Below are positions 10,790 through 23,054 of a stretch of 64,000 nucleotides of DNA, piece after piece. The notes under the pieces are model-generated. The model did not search any database. It worked only from the letters and a program-made list of their open reading frames with translations, and was not told the origin of the DNA. Both the position numbers and the translations under genes were made by a program. The stretch comes from Megamerina dolium. Taxonomy: Eukaryota; Arthropoda; Insecta; Diptera; Megamerinidae. Numbering within the stretch: position 1 is the stretch's first letter; each line of letters opens with the position of its first letter. The DNA lies in NCBI GenBank assembly GCA_963854835.1, contig OY978528.1, positions 36,166,769 through 36,230,768 of the forward strand, given 5' to 3'.

Positions 10790-11149
10790 AGAAATATATA
10801 TTCGTCGGCTTTTGTGGCTTTCCAGCCACTCTGCAGACCGCCTCTTGAATGGAACGACATTTCCTTCATCGTCACAAAACGTAGAAAAGTGTCGTCTCGA
10901 TTATGCCGCACCAGCGCTAAGCCAACGTTTTAGGTCGACGGTCTGCAAAGGCGGCACCCATCGCGCTGATAGATTTTTCATCTCCAAAACATCGTGCAAA
11001 ATGTATCTCAGCTATTCTTTTGAAATACCCATCGCCTCAGCTAACTATCCCATCTTCACTTTATGATCACTCAACACGATTCTATGTATTGATGATTTCA
11101 CCATTCGTAGCCTTTTTGGCCTTCCAGAACGAGTTGCGTCTTCGGTGCT
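10790..11149 (-). pseudogene. mariner remnant, C-terminal side of a split copy
   Basis: Minus-strand frame reads STEDATRSGRPKRLRMVKSS, IHRIVLSDHKVKM, LAEAMGISKE, LRYILHDVLEMKNLSARWVP: the paired DNA-binding region of an irritans-like mariner, with two in-frame stops. It breaks off at about 11149 exactly where an RTE begins. The N-terminal part resumes at 13434, beyond the RTE. Confidence 0.78.
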
Positions 11150-13433
11150 AGTTCTTACTTACTTACTTATGTGGCCATAACAACCGAATATCGATTTAGG
11201 CCGAAAATAACATGCTTCGCCAGCCATCTCTGTTCTTCGCTAGCTGGCGCCAGTTAGAAATTCCAAGCGCCGTCAGGTTCTCCAGTATTCGGTCTTTCCA
11301 CCGGAGGTTTGGTCTTCCTCTTCTGCGTCGTCCTCCAGCGGGTTCCGAATATAACACCTTCTTAGCTGGAGCGTGTTCTTCCATTCGCTCGACATGACCT
11401 AGCCAGCGCAGCCTCTGGATTTTGATGCGCTTTATTATGTCAATATCGGCATACAGCTAGTACAGCTCATGGTTGTACCTTATTCGGTACTCGCCACCAA
11501 CGCAAATAGGTCCAAAGATCTTGCGTAGGACTTTTCTCTCGAAAACTCCAAGCATTCGCTCATCCGAGGTGGAAATTGTCCAGGATTCAGCGCCATATAT
11601 TAGGACAGGCATGATGAGAGACTTGTAGAGTGTAGTTTTTGTTCTTCGAGAGAGGGCTCGACTTCTCAATTGCTTACTCAGCCCAAAGTAACACCTGTTA
11701 GCAAGAGTTATCCTACGCATGATCTCCAAGCTGACGTCATTACTGCTGTTAATGCTGGTTCCAAGATAGACAAAGTCCCTTACTACTTCAAAAGCGTAGT
11801 TGTCAACAGTGACGTGCTGTTCAAGACGCCGGGACTGTTTGTTTGTTGACACTAGATACTTCGTCTTGCCCTCGTTCGCCGTGAGACCCATCCGACGCGA
11901 CTCTCTTTCCAACTCTGAGAATGCTGCACTGACTGCTCGCGTGTTCATGACGATTATGTCAATATCGTCGGCATACGCTAAGAGCATGACACTTTTGTTG
12001 ACATGGCGTATTAGAATCAACGAATCAAAATGCGTCCATATGACTTTCACGTTGAATAGAAAAACATGCCCTCAACTATAAATTAATGTTCAAAAAATAC
12101 CACAAAAAAACAAAGTGACCTATCTAGGCTTTCATCTCGATAGAAGGCTAACCTGGTAGAAGCACATTGAAACAAAGCAATCGTATGCTAAATTAAAAGC
12201 AGCCAAACTTCATTGGTTGATTGGAAACACCTCGAAATTGTCACTTCATAATAAAATGCTTATATTCAAGTCCACCATTAAACCAATTTGGAGCAACGGC
12301 ATTCAGCTTTGGGGCACTTCTTCAAACTCTAATATTGAGAAAATTCAGCGTGTTCAATCTAAAATCCTTAGACGTCTTTGCCGAGCTCCTTGGTACATCA
12401 GTAACACAAATATACACAAGGACCTACAGATTGACACTATTAAAATAGACATACTATGCCAACGTTACTCTGAACGACTAAGTAATCATCCTAATACTCT
12501 AGCGAGAGAGCTCCTTAAGCTTAAATATATTTAAAGACTAAAAAGGAAAAATGTTTTAAATATATCTTTCACATAATATCTCATTACTATTATATATGTC
12601 CTTCATGAAATCACATGTTATATTTGTTTGCTTTAAGTTATTTGAATGATTCTACACATTGGTGTAGAATCAACAAAATGTATTTTTTAGTATATAAGAT
12701 TTGTATAATTATTGTTAGTTTCCTAAGAAAGATACAATAAATAGAAGAAAATGGGAAAAAAAAAAACTTTTGTTGAAGATAGATCAAGATTTGTTGTCGT
12801 AGATCAGCAGCTCGTATTATTTTCTCCATAATAAGATTGAAGAAGTCGCACGATAACGGATCACCTTGTCTGAAACCCCGTTCGGTATTAAATGGTGCGG
12901 AGAGGTCCTTGCCAATTTTCACTGCACAACAGGAGTTATGCAGTGTCATTCTACAAAGTCGAATGAGCTTTGCAGGAATACCGAACTCAGACATTGTTGC
13001 GTAGAGGTAATCCCTTACCGGACTGTCGAAAGCGGCTTTATAATCAACAAATAGGTGGTGTGTGTCGATCTGTTTTTCTTGGGTTTTCTCCAGGATTTGG
13101 CGCAGTGTGAAAATCTGGTCGATGGTGGATTTACCAGGTCTGAAGCCACACTGATACGGTCCAATCAGGTTGCTGCGCATAGGCTTCAACCTTTCACACA
13201 GTACGCTCGATAGAACCTTGTATGCGATGCTCAGGAGACTTATTCCACCGTAGTTGGCGCAAATTGTGGGGTCTCCTTTTTTATGTACAGGACAGAGAAC
13301 ACTGAGCCTCCAATCACCAGGCATGCTGGTGCATGCGGGTGAGCAGCTCATCGCCTCCGGTCTTAAACAACTCGGCAGGCAGGCCATCAGCACCTGCAGC
13401 TTTGTTGTGCTTCAGCCTTAAAATGGCCGGTGC
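11150..13433 (-). mobile_element. 5'-truncated RTE LINE, itself split by a Jockey insertion
   Basis: Minus-strand copy of the RTE found full length at 24314-27679. It keeps the RT from about MRLK/NNKAAG onward (13433) through the YADD region and the C-terminal block (EEHAPAKKVLYSEPAGG), and its (TAAG)n tail at about 11155-11170. It lies in a mariner, and CGGTGCT (about 11143-11149 and 13433-13439) is a likely target duplication. Internal stops are present. A Jockey fragment is inserted at 12001. Confidence 0.9.
12002..12765 (+). mobile_element. 5'-truncated Jockey LINE end inserted in the RTE
   Basis: Encodes the Jockey C-terminal region in broken frames: RIRINESKCVHMTFTL, then KMLIFKSTIKPIWSNGIQLWG, NIEKIQRVQSKILRRLC, SNTNIHKDLQI. 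It ends in a poly(A) run. The target duplication ACTTTTGTTGA is found at 11991-12001 and 12766-12776, so the RTE coding sequence resumes exactly after it. Confidence 0.9.
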
Positions 13434-13570
13434 TCTACCCACTTAAAATTCACTAAACCACAGATAGACTGTTGCTCTCGGATAACATTTCTGTAACCAT
13501 TGTAATTATTATTCGGAAGTTTCTCCCATGAAAAAACAATGTTTGATCAAAATGCGATGTTCCTATTTTA
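13434..13570 (-). pseudogene. mariner remnant, N-terminal side of the split copy
   Basis: Minus strand from about 13563 reads EHRILIKHCFFMGETSE, then LQWLQKCYPRATVYLWFSEF. After two stops it reaches the GRxSTED region interrupted by the RTE. Together with 10790-11149 it restores one collinear mariner N-terminal half. Confidence 0.65.
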
Positions 13571-16500
13571 AGCATTGTTTTTATTACGGCGAAAGTAGCG
13601 TGTGAAGTTTGTAACCCCCATCGGACGCGACGCTAGGTGGCGGATAGGGGAAAGCTCGGTAGAAATATCGGGTAGGTGGGAAATAAAATACCACCCGTGG
13701 ATCAAAACTAGGTATGACTCTGGATGGCAGTTTAACATATTCTGTGTCCCAGGAAGTATGGGTCAACACAGAAACAGGTTATTCCCTTCTGAAATGTAGT
13801 ATTTTAGCAGCGCATGACTAAGAATGAGCGGCTGTGCACAAAGATGGAAAACTTTTCAAACCCTTCAGCAGGCAACATGAAACCACCGAAGTACATTTCC
13901 CAGAATATCATATAACAATGACAGTGCAACTACAACAATGGCCCTCCGTGTCCGGCAAATCGAGGGTGCTAAGAATCCTCGGAGGGAAAACAAAACGAAC
14001 ATTAAATATTGGAACATGGAACACCAGAAGTTTATTCGAGTATGTAAAACTTGCTAATACAATCTTAGAAATGGAAAAATATAACATCGATATTCTTGGC
14101 ATAAGCGAAACATGGTGGCCCGATAGTGGAGAGTTCTTTTCTCAAAATACAAAGGTTACTACTCTGGCAAACAAAACAAAAATCATCGTAATGGCGTAGG
14201 CATTATAATAAAAAAAAGAACATGCAAAATGTCTCGTTGGTCTTATACCAAAATCCCATAGAACAATGATGTTAAAAATTAATGCGATAATAGATATTAT
14301 TCAAGGCGATTTTAATGTAAAAGTAGGAAGAGGAGAAGTTAAAGAAATTGCAGGCCAATATGGTCTGGGCGATAGAAATGAAAGAGGAGACAGGCGAATT
14401 CGTTCTGCCAGGAGCATAAGTTAAAAATGATGAACACATTGTTTAGCTTGCCTGCTCTACACATGGAAATCTCCATCCGATAGTGATGATAATATAATCA
14501 GAAACCAAATAGGCTCTATTCTGATTAATAACCGTTTCTGCTCCTCAATTAAACAGGTTTCAACGTATTCTGGGGCAGACGTTCCTTTTGATCATAATCT
14601 TCTGTTGGGAAAAATTTGTATCAGGCTCGCTGCTATTCGTAAAGAATAACCTAAAGTAAAACTTCATTTGGAAAAATAAAAAAATGATGGCATGTAATGT
14701 TTAATGGTAAATAAAATTAATCAGCGCATAATTAATATTTCATCAAAAAACTCCGAAAATATATGGGAAGAACTTAAGAAAACAATTAATTTTACAGCAA
14801 GAGACACTTGGAATGTATAAAAGAGAATTTAGAAGTCAATGGATGACAGAAAAAAATTTTGGAATTGATAAATAGATGTCGTGACTTTAAGAACAAAAAC
14901 AAAGTCTTATATTGGGAGATAAATAGAGAACTTAGACGAATGATTCGCATTGCCAAAGCAGATTGGGTAAACAATGAATTTCAAGAAATAGAACGACTAC
15001 AGACATTACCCGATTTCTTTAACCTTCACAAAAAACTGAAAGAGACTGCAGAGATTTATCGCAAAAAAAAACACTCTCCTTTCTTGTTAATGACAACAAC
15101 GAAATAATTTTCGATACAAATGAAAAGAAGCATATATGAAAAATGTATATTGAAAAGGAAAGCAACCGGTCCCGATGAGGTACCTTCCGATGTCCTAAAA
15201 TTGATAGACGATGCAAACATGATGCTTTTAGCCCAACTTTTTAACCACATATACGACACAGGAGAATATCCCAAAGATTGGCTAACGTCTATCTTTACAG
15301 CACTGCCTAAGAAAGTAATGCAAAATACTGCAGTGAATACAGACTTATTAGCCAGAATATACAAAAAATGCGAAGAAGCAATGGGTAAATCACAATTTGA
15401 CTATAGAGAAGGACTTGGAATCCGAGAGACCTTGATAAGTATTCAAGTATTAGTCCAAAACTGCAAAGACGTTCAGCAAGATGTATTCCTATGCTTTATC
15501 GATTATGAGAAAGCCTTTGACACAGTTAATCATGATAAGCTAATGGAAATTCTGGAATCTATATGAATAGATAAAAAATAAATTCGTTGCATAAGTAATC
15601 TGTACTGGCAACAAGCTGCCCATGTTAGCATCAATGGTTACATGACTGACGAAATATCGACATCAGGAGCTGTGCATCACAGGGGTGCATTCCATCGCCC
15701 TTGTTATTTAATATGTATTCAGGAAGAATATTTCAAGATTCAATAGATAGCATTGACCAAGGTGTCAAAGTAAACGGAGTGTACATAAACATTATAGGAT
15801 ATGCAGTTGACACCACTCTTATAGCCGACAGCTTGATAGGTCTACAAGAATTAATAAACATAGTTAATTTATCCAGTGAGGAGTTTGCTTTGCGAATCAA
15901 TAGAGAAAAAACCGAGTGTATGATTGTAAGCACAAGAAATACTTACGCCAACACAAACTTGGTAATTAACAACACTCGTATTGAAAGAGTAAAAAGTGTT
16001 AAATATCATGGATGCCATATTAATGAGAATTGGGATTGTCCCAAAGAAATAAAATGCCGTTTTGAAACAGCACGTAATACTTTTCTTGTGTATAGCAAAG
16101 TATTTAGCAGTCATGACCTCAATATGAAAAGAAAGATTCGCTTTCTAAAATATTATATTTGGTCAATACTGATCTATGCTACGGAAATACGGTCTTTGAA
16201 AATAACAGAACTCAGCAAGCTCGAGTCATTTGAATTTTGGCTTTTTTGAAGTATCCTTAAGATTTCATGGACGGATCGTGTTACCAATAAGGAAGTTTTA
16301 AGAAGAATGCGTTGTGATCGAGAATTATTGGGAACTGTAAAGTGAAAAAAAACAGCCTACTTGGGTCACATTATGCGGAATACCAAATATGAGTTAATCC
16401 AATTAATTATACAGGAAAAAATTTAAAAAAAAGAGACATCGGCCGGGAACAATTCCGAAACATTCTGAATTGGACTGGAATACACAATGTTGGCAATCTT

Positions 16501-16760
16501 ATAAATGTGGCTAGAAACAGAGATCAGTACGCAGAAATAGTTAAAAATTTATAATTTTGTGCAATATTCATATGTATGTATAAATGTAATTATATCTATG
16601 TATTTCATAACTATGTGTAGATGTGTTTTGTTTAAATTTTGATTTTTTATAAGTAGACATCGACGCTTTTTTTATATTATTTATTTTTGTTAATATTATG
16701 TTATATGATCACAAATATTCGTAGTCGAATTGGTCGAATTAGGCGAAGAAGAAAATACCG
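13571..16760 (+). pseudogene. Degenerate APE-type non-LTR retrotransposon (clade not assigned)
   Basis: An endonuclease start (TLNIGTWNTRSLFEYVKLAN, DILGISETWW) lies at 14005-14120. RT pieces follow: KATGPDEVPSDVLKLIDD (15150-15215), CFIDYEKAFDTVNHDKLMEIL (15490-15555) and FNMYSGRIFQ. The catalytic box reads YAVD (near 15800) instead of YADD. NREKTECMIVS, RSILIYATEI-like thumb residues and LNWTGIHNVGNLINVARNRDQ close the ORF near 16552. At least six frameshifts or stops are present. The 3' end approaches a GAAGAAGAA tail at about 16745-16757. It differs from the RTE at 24 kb. Confidence 0.75.
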
Positions 16761-17514
16761 TCATTCAAACGGAGGAAGTGTCATGAAACTTCGTTAATAA
16801 ACTAGTGAGAGATGAGTCTCTCGGAATGAATCATGATAATTTTCTATTGGCGCCACCTATAGAAAAATCTCAGGTCTCCTCAGCCCATGTAGTAATATGG
16901 TCAAAATATATATATATTTTTATATATAATACTACATGCATTTCTAGCACATTCAGTATATTTTCATTTTGAGCTATTACATTTAACGTATATAAGAATT
17001 TTTAAAACAATTTTGAAATAAAACAAATATATCGTATTGAACGTACTTGTAATGATTACTTTATTAGAAGATCAAATCGTAGGGTCAAGTTACCATGAGT
17101 AATATCTTTGAGATGTTTAATTTGATCAAAATTTCCCGTTTTCTTCGTTGTATCTTCAACGCCTGGCACAAATGATGAGCTGTTGCCATATTTAGAAAAA
17201 TATTCTATATTACAGAAGTAATCATTTGGAATGAATTAAATCTTTCAACTCACTTTGTTCGATAGAAAATATTTGAGATATATTTTAGCTGAAGCTCGAC
17301 AGAATCTAAAATAGACGCATTTGAAGCGTTATACCATAAAATAAAATATATCACAATGACTTTTGGTATAGACATTTTATATTGTAGTAAGTAATTGAGC
17401 TTCAATTAAAAACTGATCTAATAACAGCATAGTTATTCTATATTAACGATATATGAACATTTTCGTAGTTTACAAAATACAATATAAATACGTATTTATA
17501 TGTACATAAATTTC
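16761..17514. other. AT-rich DNA, nothing recognised
   Basis: Short homopolymer and TA runs only. No open frame of note and no repeat shared with other parts of the window could be found by eye. Confidence 0.4.
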
Positions 17515-17770
17515 ACTAGTTATACCCTGCATTCCAGCGTGAAGGCAGCTTCATCTTGAACAACTGTTTGTCATAAATACTCGACATAGAAAAGTATGTA
17601 TTTTTGTATTCCGTCCGTCCGTCCGTCGTCTTTTTTCTTTCCCGTCTGGGTGTTTCTTGGCAAATTCGCGCTATATATTGAACTTCAATTTTTGTACACC
17701 GTAAAAGCACGAAGTACAAGTCTGGGATTAGAAATTGAATAATTAAAAATATCAAAAGAAATAGACAAAC
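17515..17770 (-). repeat. INE-1-like repeat fragment
   Basis: Contains TATACCCTGCA at 17521-17531 and the CCGTCCGTCCGTCC motif at about 17610, both hallmarks of the dispersed repeat that forms the arms at 57-63 kb. The rest is too diverged to align. Confidence 0.55.
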
Positions 17771-17794
17771 CACGCTTGCTATTTCTTACTTTCA

Positions 17795-18180
17795 TACTTA
17801 CTTACTTATGTGACTATTACAACCGAAAAACGATTTAGGTCGAAGCTAATATGCTTCGCCAGTCAGCTCTTTCCTTCGCTAGTTGGCGTCAGTTAAAAAT
17901 TACTTGATCTTTCCACCGGAGGTTAGAACTTCCTCTTCTGCGTCGTCTACCAAGCGGGTACCGAATATAACACCTACTCAGCCAAAGCGTGTTCTTGCAT
18001 TCGCTCGACATGACCTAGTCAGCGCAGCCGCTGAATTTTATTGCCCTTTACTAGGTCGGAGTCGACATACAGCTCATAAAGCTCATTATTGAATCTTATT
18101 AGATACACGCCTACAACGCAAATAGGTCCAGAGATCTTGCGTAGGACTTTTCTATCGAAAACTTCGATCGTTCTCTTATC
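17795..18180 (-). mobile_element. RTE 3' end fragment
   Basis: Starts with the (TAAG)n tail (cttacttacttatgtg on the plus strand). It is colinear with the last 380 bp of the 24.3-27.7 kb RTE, but with many substitutions and a gap. An old, severely 5'-truncated copy. Confidence 0.85.
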
Positions 18181-18897
18181 TTACATAGGACTAATACGCT
18201 CATATAGCGGATGTATGTATTTACCGCAAAATATACTATATGACAGACACGCTTGGTATGTGAATCATTGTTGTCGTCCTACAACTCCACTACTCATAGA
18301 AAGTCACTACGCTGACCCACTCAATGATATCATTGTATATTGCTTTGTATATATACATAGCTTTAAAGACAAATTTTTTACATGTCTGATTCATATGTGG
18401 GATTCAGACATTTCATTTTATAACTTCCATAATCATTATATTTGAGAGTAGGGGATACCTAAGTTGGTATGAATAGAATAATTGTTTGTATATTTTTTAA
18501 ACTATATTGGATCATTAATTTATATGTAAATGAAAAGCTTTTATGTTTACGTTAAATAACACAGCACAACAAAAGCTTACCCCCTTTTTTGGGTTCGAGT
18601 GCTGCTGTGCCATTAATCGTTTGGTCAAAATTTACTTATTACGTCTACATATTCGTATTAATAAAGAATTAACCATGATTTATATTAACTAAAATGTTTA
18701 TAATGCGAAATGCGGATGTTTTTAAAAGAAATTTAATTTATGAGTTAATTTAAAAATCAATGAAAAATATGAAATGAATCACAATTTGCGATAAGCAGTA
18801 TTCTGATAATTTAATAAATTTTCATTTTATAAAATTAGAAATTTAATCAAAATTTTAACGAATGGGAGAAATTATAGTGGGCCCTGTGCACTGATAA
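18181..18897. other. AT-rich DNA, nothing recognised
   Basis: No coding frame, splice structure or repeat family is recognised here. Confidence 0.4.
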
Positions 18898-18899
18898 TA

Positions 18900-20345
18900 T
18901 TGGGTTGGCGACTAAGTTATGGTTTTTTCTTTCTGAGCTGTTAGCAGAGTTTGCTGTCACATTTCTGTCGCTTAAGAAGCAAATTATATATATTGATCTA
19001 TAACTTAATGCGTGCTGTTTTTTTTTCTTGTACGTTTATTTAAGAAAAACATGTACAATAGTATTATTCAAAGTATTGCCCATCTGAAGCTGACCCATCT
19101 GACCTTTTCCCATTTGGCAATTTGTGGATTACATCCCAAAAGAACTGCGCCGGCTTGGCGGCCAAGAATGAATCAAGCCAATTTTTAATACACTCTTCTG
19201 ATGTTAACCTTATTCCAGTGAGTTCTGCATCTATCGGAATAAATGGTAATCGGACGGGACAAGGTCTGGGCTATAGGGCGGGTAAGTCAAAACTTCCCAG
19301 CCGCTGTTTTCCAAATAGTTTTTGACCGGTGTTGCAACATGAGGTTGAGCGTAGTCATAATGGAAAATTATGGACTCATGTCTGGTCGCATATTCCAGGT
19401 GTTTTTCCGCTATTGCTCTCTTCAAATGGATTAATTGTATTCGGTAGCGTTCTCCATTGATGTTTCACTCGATCTTAGCAGCTCATAATACAGCACACCC
19501 TTCTGATCCCACCAAATACAAAGCATTACCTTCGCGCCATGGATATTCGGCTCTGCCGTTGATTTGGCTGGTTGGCCGGGTTTCATATATGATTTTTGTG
19601 CTTGGGGTTGTCATAATGGATCCATTTTTATCACCGATGCAATAATGACTTCTTTCTGTGGCGTTCCAACAGCATTTCAGACATGCAAAATCGCCTTTCA
19701 ACGTCTTTCTGCTTCAGTTCATGTGGCACCCAATTTCCTTGCTTTTGAATGTAGCCGGTTGCTTTTAAACATTTTGAAATGGTTGCTTGAGTGACTCCCA
19801 AAGATTCTGCAAACTCTCCTTGTGTTTGGCAACAATCTTCATCGAATAAAGCTTCCAGTTCTTCATCTTCAAACTTTTTTGGATGCACAGGACGTTCTTC
19901 GTCTTCCAAGCCAAAATTACCACTTTTAAATTGTGCAAACCAAATTTGGAACATTCGCTCAGCTAGAACATGTTCACCATAAACTTCCACCATAATACGA
20001 TGACTTTCGGCAGCAGTTTTCTTCATATTAAAGTAATGAAGAACAACTCCCCATAAAGACACTTTTTCAGGCACAAAGTTCGACATATTTGAGTGAAAAG
20101 AAATTATTGTTGTTTACGCTTCAAATAAATGACATATACTGAAAAAGAGGCACAATGACAGTAGCTTCCCAATGCATGTTCGGAATATTGGAACGATGGA
20201 ATAATAATCAAGTAACGCCATCTCTTAGAAAACCGCACGAATTAAGTTATAGATCCAATATTTTTGTTTGAAGGTGGTAGTTTGGAATGAATGGTGTATG
20301 AAAATATCGGCAATTACTTTGGCAATTTCTTAGTTGCCAACCCAA
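18900..20345 (-). mobile_element. mellifera-type mariner, copy A
   Basis: Bounded by TA (18898-18899, 20346-20347). The terminal inverted repeats start TTGGGTTGGCGACTAAG on the left and, reverse-complemented, TTGGGTTGGCAACTAAG on the right; the mellifera subfamily is known for TTGGGTTGGCAACTAAG. It carries a degenerate transposase on the minus strand. Its right part and flank are repeated at 23055-24313. Confidence 0.93.
19080..20086 (-). pseudogene. mariner (DD34D) transposase, frameshifted
   Basis: Starts MSNFVPEKVSLWGVVLHYFN; the paired helix-turn-helix part includes KKTAAESHRIMVEVYGEH, FEDEELEALFDEDC and LGVTQATISKCLKA. The frame breaks near 19640 at the HRIVTGDEKW motif, where a short deletion removes the first catalytic Asp context, and again before [12 protein letters not shown]. 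The second Asp (FHYDYAQPHVATP) and last Asp (YSPDLVPSDYHLF) are 34 residues apart, giving DD34D. The C-terminus FFWDGIHKLPNGKRSDGSASD follows in another frame. Not functional. Confidence 0.88.
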
Positions 20346-20347
20346 TA

Positions 20348-21360
20348 TAATGAACTAATGATTATTTTAGAATATATTCTGTGCAACTTTTGAAGACCAG
20401 AGAACTATTCAAATAACGAGATTATATACGAATTCGCCGTGAGATTCTTTTCAAAAAATATTTTAAGGATAAATGTAATATTTATCACTTGACTAACTTT
20501 AATCGATTTAACGATTTCTGAACTGGCCAATATTCGTCAAAGTAAAACTTTTGACTATTGATAGATTAATTGGTCATAGAACGAACAACAGTAGCTTTTT
20601 GAAAATGCCATGATGACAAAAACTGTATGAAAATTAAATTTTGATCGAGTATCTTATTATGCATAATGAAAAAAAAAGAATATTTTGAAAAGACATTATT
20701 ACTTATGATCATATAAATGGGTCAATGTAGCGTAATGTAAAAATATTCTATAAAAAATTTGGATATTTAGAGGTTTTTTGGAAATAGTCCACAAACGCTC
20801 ACGGACGATTATCCCTCAAGCCAAATTATTTGTGAATTGATATAAGATTTTTTATATTGTAACAAAGTCTAAGTCAAAGTTGTAAGTCTAAGCCGATAAC
20901 TCTAACTTCACACATATGAATATGTATCCATTAAAGAAAATGAAAACCCGGAAATTCCTTCAAAAGTTTGTCTTTGCTCATAAATAATAAAATTCACTTA
21001 ATATTTATTAAAAAAACCAAACAGATTATAATACAATAACTTTAGCCACTTTAATGAAATAATTGATCATTAATTGATTAATTAACCCTTCTGTTCTTTT
21101 AAAGCTATTCCATGATGTCTGAATGACAAACTTTTGGCTTGGCTTTTTTTTTTGTTTAGACAATATTAGTTTGACAATTCCCACAAGTAGGTTCGTGCCT
21201 ATAACATATGGTCATCAATCATTGGATAAATTACGCTATACTAGTAGTTTTTCTTGGTCACATTCGTTGACGTACACAAATAATATGGAATTTCACAACA
21301 GAAGGGTTAAAGAAACCGTGCTACTTTCACGATGAGAAACACTAATCAATAGGATCGTTG
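20348..21360. other. Lipase upstream flank (unit 1), non-coding
   Basis: About 1 kb of AT-rich sequence between the mariner and the lipase promoter. It is duplicated at 24067-24313, 27693-27800 and 39719-40402, and contains the empty sites for both large insertions of unit 2. No gene seen. Confidence 0.6.
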
Positions 21361-21364
21361 CTCT

Positions 21365-21401
21365 TATAAATACCAGCATCGGGTCTTATAGAGTGATCAG
21401 T
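21365..21401 (+). promoter_or_regulatory. Core promoter of lipase gene A
   Basis: TATAAA at 21365-21370, with an arthropod initiator-like TCAGT at 21397-21401. The spacing of about 34 bp is slightly long, and the start codon lies 33 bp downstream. The same sequence precedes gene B at 40407. Confidence 0.7.
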
Positions 21402-21431
21402 GTTCAGTGGGTAGTATTTAGCTCGCATAAA

Positions 21432-22795
21432 ATGGCCAAACTGATTGCTATATATTCCATTTTATGGATCAGTATTGCTAACGCAGCAACAATGAACGAT
21501 CCTCTAATACAAACGGCTAATATTTATCACCATGAAGTGTAAGTTCATAATCTAATAATTAATCTAATAATTAATATGAATTAAATTATAAATATTTCAA
21601 AATGACAAAAAATAGATCAGAGAGTGGTGCAGTAAATGATCGTAAATTGGAGGAATATGATCCTGAGAATACAACCAAGATTTTTAAATTGATTATACAT
21701 GGGCATATGTCGTCGAGATCTGATTCGACACTTGTGGGAATAGAACAAGGTATATATTTATTTACTAAAATACAATATAAATTTGCATAAACATAATTTG
21801 TTGCATACTTGTATTACAGCATACTATGATCAAAGACTTGTTGTAGTATTAATGGCTGATTATTCAAAAATAAGCTATTCACAATATTCAATTGTTCGTA
21901 ATGCAGTCCATGATTTGGCTTTACACTTTTCGAATATAATAAGCAAATTCTTCACGTAAGTACTTAACATCAATATGAAAATATCAATATTGAGAATTTG
22001 TTACAAATTAATACTATTTGTGCGAAACTATTATTTGTATATCCATTTAGTAAATTCCAGTTAGATATGGGAAAATTGCATATTATTGGGCATGATTTAG
22101 GTGCTCATATCGCTGGTGATATTGGCAGATATTTCAACAATTCTTTGGGGCGTATCACTGGATTAGATCCCCCCATGTTTCTTTTCTCGCCCAATTCTGA
22201 TGATGGTCTACATTCGACTAATGCACAATTTGTCGATGTAATTCATACCGATGTGAATGGTTTCGGTATGTTAAAACCATGTGGAACTGCAGATTTTTAC
22301 CCAAACTTTGGAAAAGCAGTTCAACCAGGCTGCGAAGCTAAAGATTCATTTAATTCCCGTATGTATATGTGTGAATTGCTATTATGGCTCCACGTTTAAT
22401 TAACGTATATATGTATATATGTAATTTTCTTTTGTGCAGATCTTTGCAGTCATAAACGTTCGACGCTCCTCTTTACTGAATCCATATTAGTATCTGGAAA
22501 TTTTCCATCAATACCTTGCAGTCTTGATGGTATCGAAAGAAATAATGTCGACCGATGTATTACCGATAAAAACTTGAATAAAACATTACTTACGAACGCA
22601 ATTAATAATGGGAGCCAAAAATTGGTTTATATGGGTGAGCATGTATCGAAAAGGTATGTACTCATAAGTAACTCGATTTAATAGTAATCGTTGTTAAAAT
22701 TAATTATCATTTCTATTTGCAGTGCTGCTGGTATTTATTATTTACCAACTAATGGTGTATCACCGTTTGGCACGGGAAAAAACACTATTCTATAA
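21432..22795 (+). CDS. Lipase-like secreted protein A, six exons, nucleophile Ser replaced by Asp
   Basis: Exons 21432-21538, 21616-21749, 21820-21955, 22051-22358, 22440-22653 and 22723-22795. All introns (69-95 nt) are GT-AG, and the splice product is 323 codons without a stop. A signal peptide (MAKLIAIYSILWISIANA) begins it. KIFKLIIHGHMSS, VVVLMADYSKISYSQY and the fold of the insect phospholipase A1/neutral lipase family (PF00151) follow. The elbow GxSxG reads G139-H-D-L-G143, so the catalytic Ser is Asp141. The triad Asp (GLD165) and His (CSH233KRS) are kept. Known non-catalytic members (yolk proteins) also lose the Ser, so a binding or structural role is likelier than hydrolysis; this is inference. 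A TATA box precedes it, AATAAA lies at 22828 and a SINE follows. Gene B is its tandem duplicate. Confidence 0.9.
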
Positions 22796-22866
22796 ATTTT
22801 GTGTTGACAAATGTTATCAATTAATTAAATAAAATATTATGTGTTGATTTAAAATGTTATTTGATG

Positions 22867-23054
22867 TGGGTGCCGTAGCTCAGGGGTTAGTGTGTTGGTC
22901 TTCTGATCTGTAGGCTGTGGGCTCAATCTTCGGCTGAAGCATAACAAATTTAATATCGAAAAGATTTTTCTTTCGAACGTCGGTAAGCAATTCTTCCGGC
23001 AGTAACAATTTGCCATGGAAAAGCTTCTCTTCCATTACTGTTGGGCGTGTTAAA
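22867..23054 (+). repeat. SINE, truncated by the duplication junction
   Basis: Starts TGGGTGCCGTAGCTCAGG and carries the tRNA-like head and half of the body. It stops at GGGCGTGTTAAA, where mariner sequence of unit 2 begins. The unit 2 copy (41911) continues past this point. Confidence 0.85.

Noticed and set aside
22867..22940. tRNA gene with A and B boxes
   Set aside because: It is the head of a repeated SINE with a long non-tRNA body; the anticodon stem does not pair properly and the copies carry target duplications.
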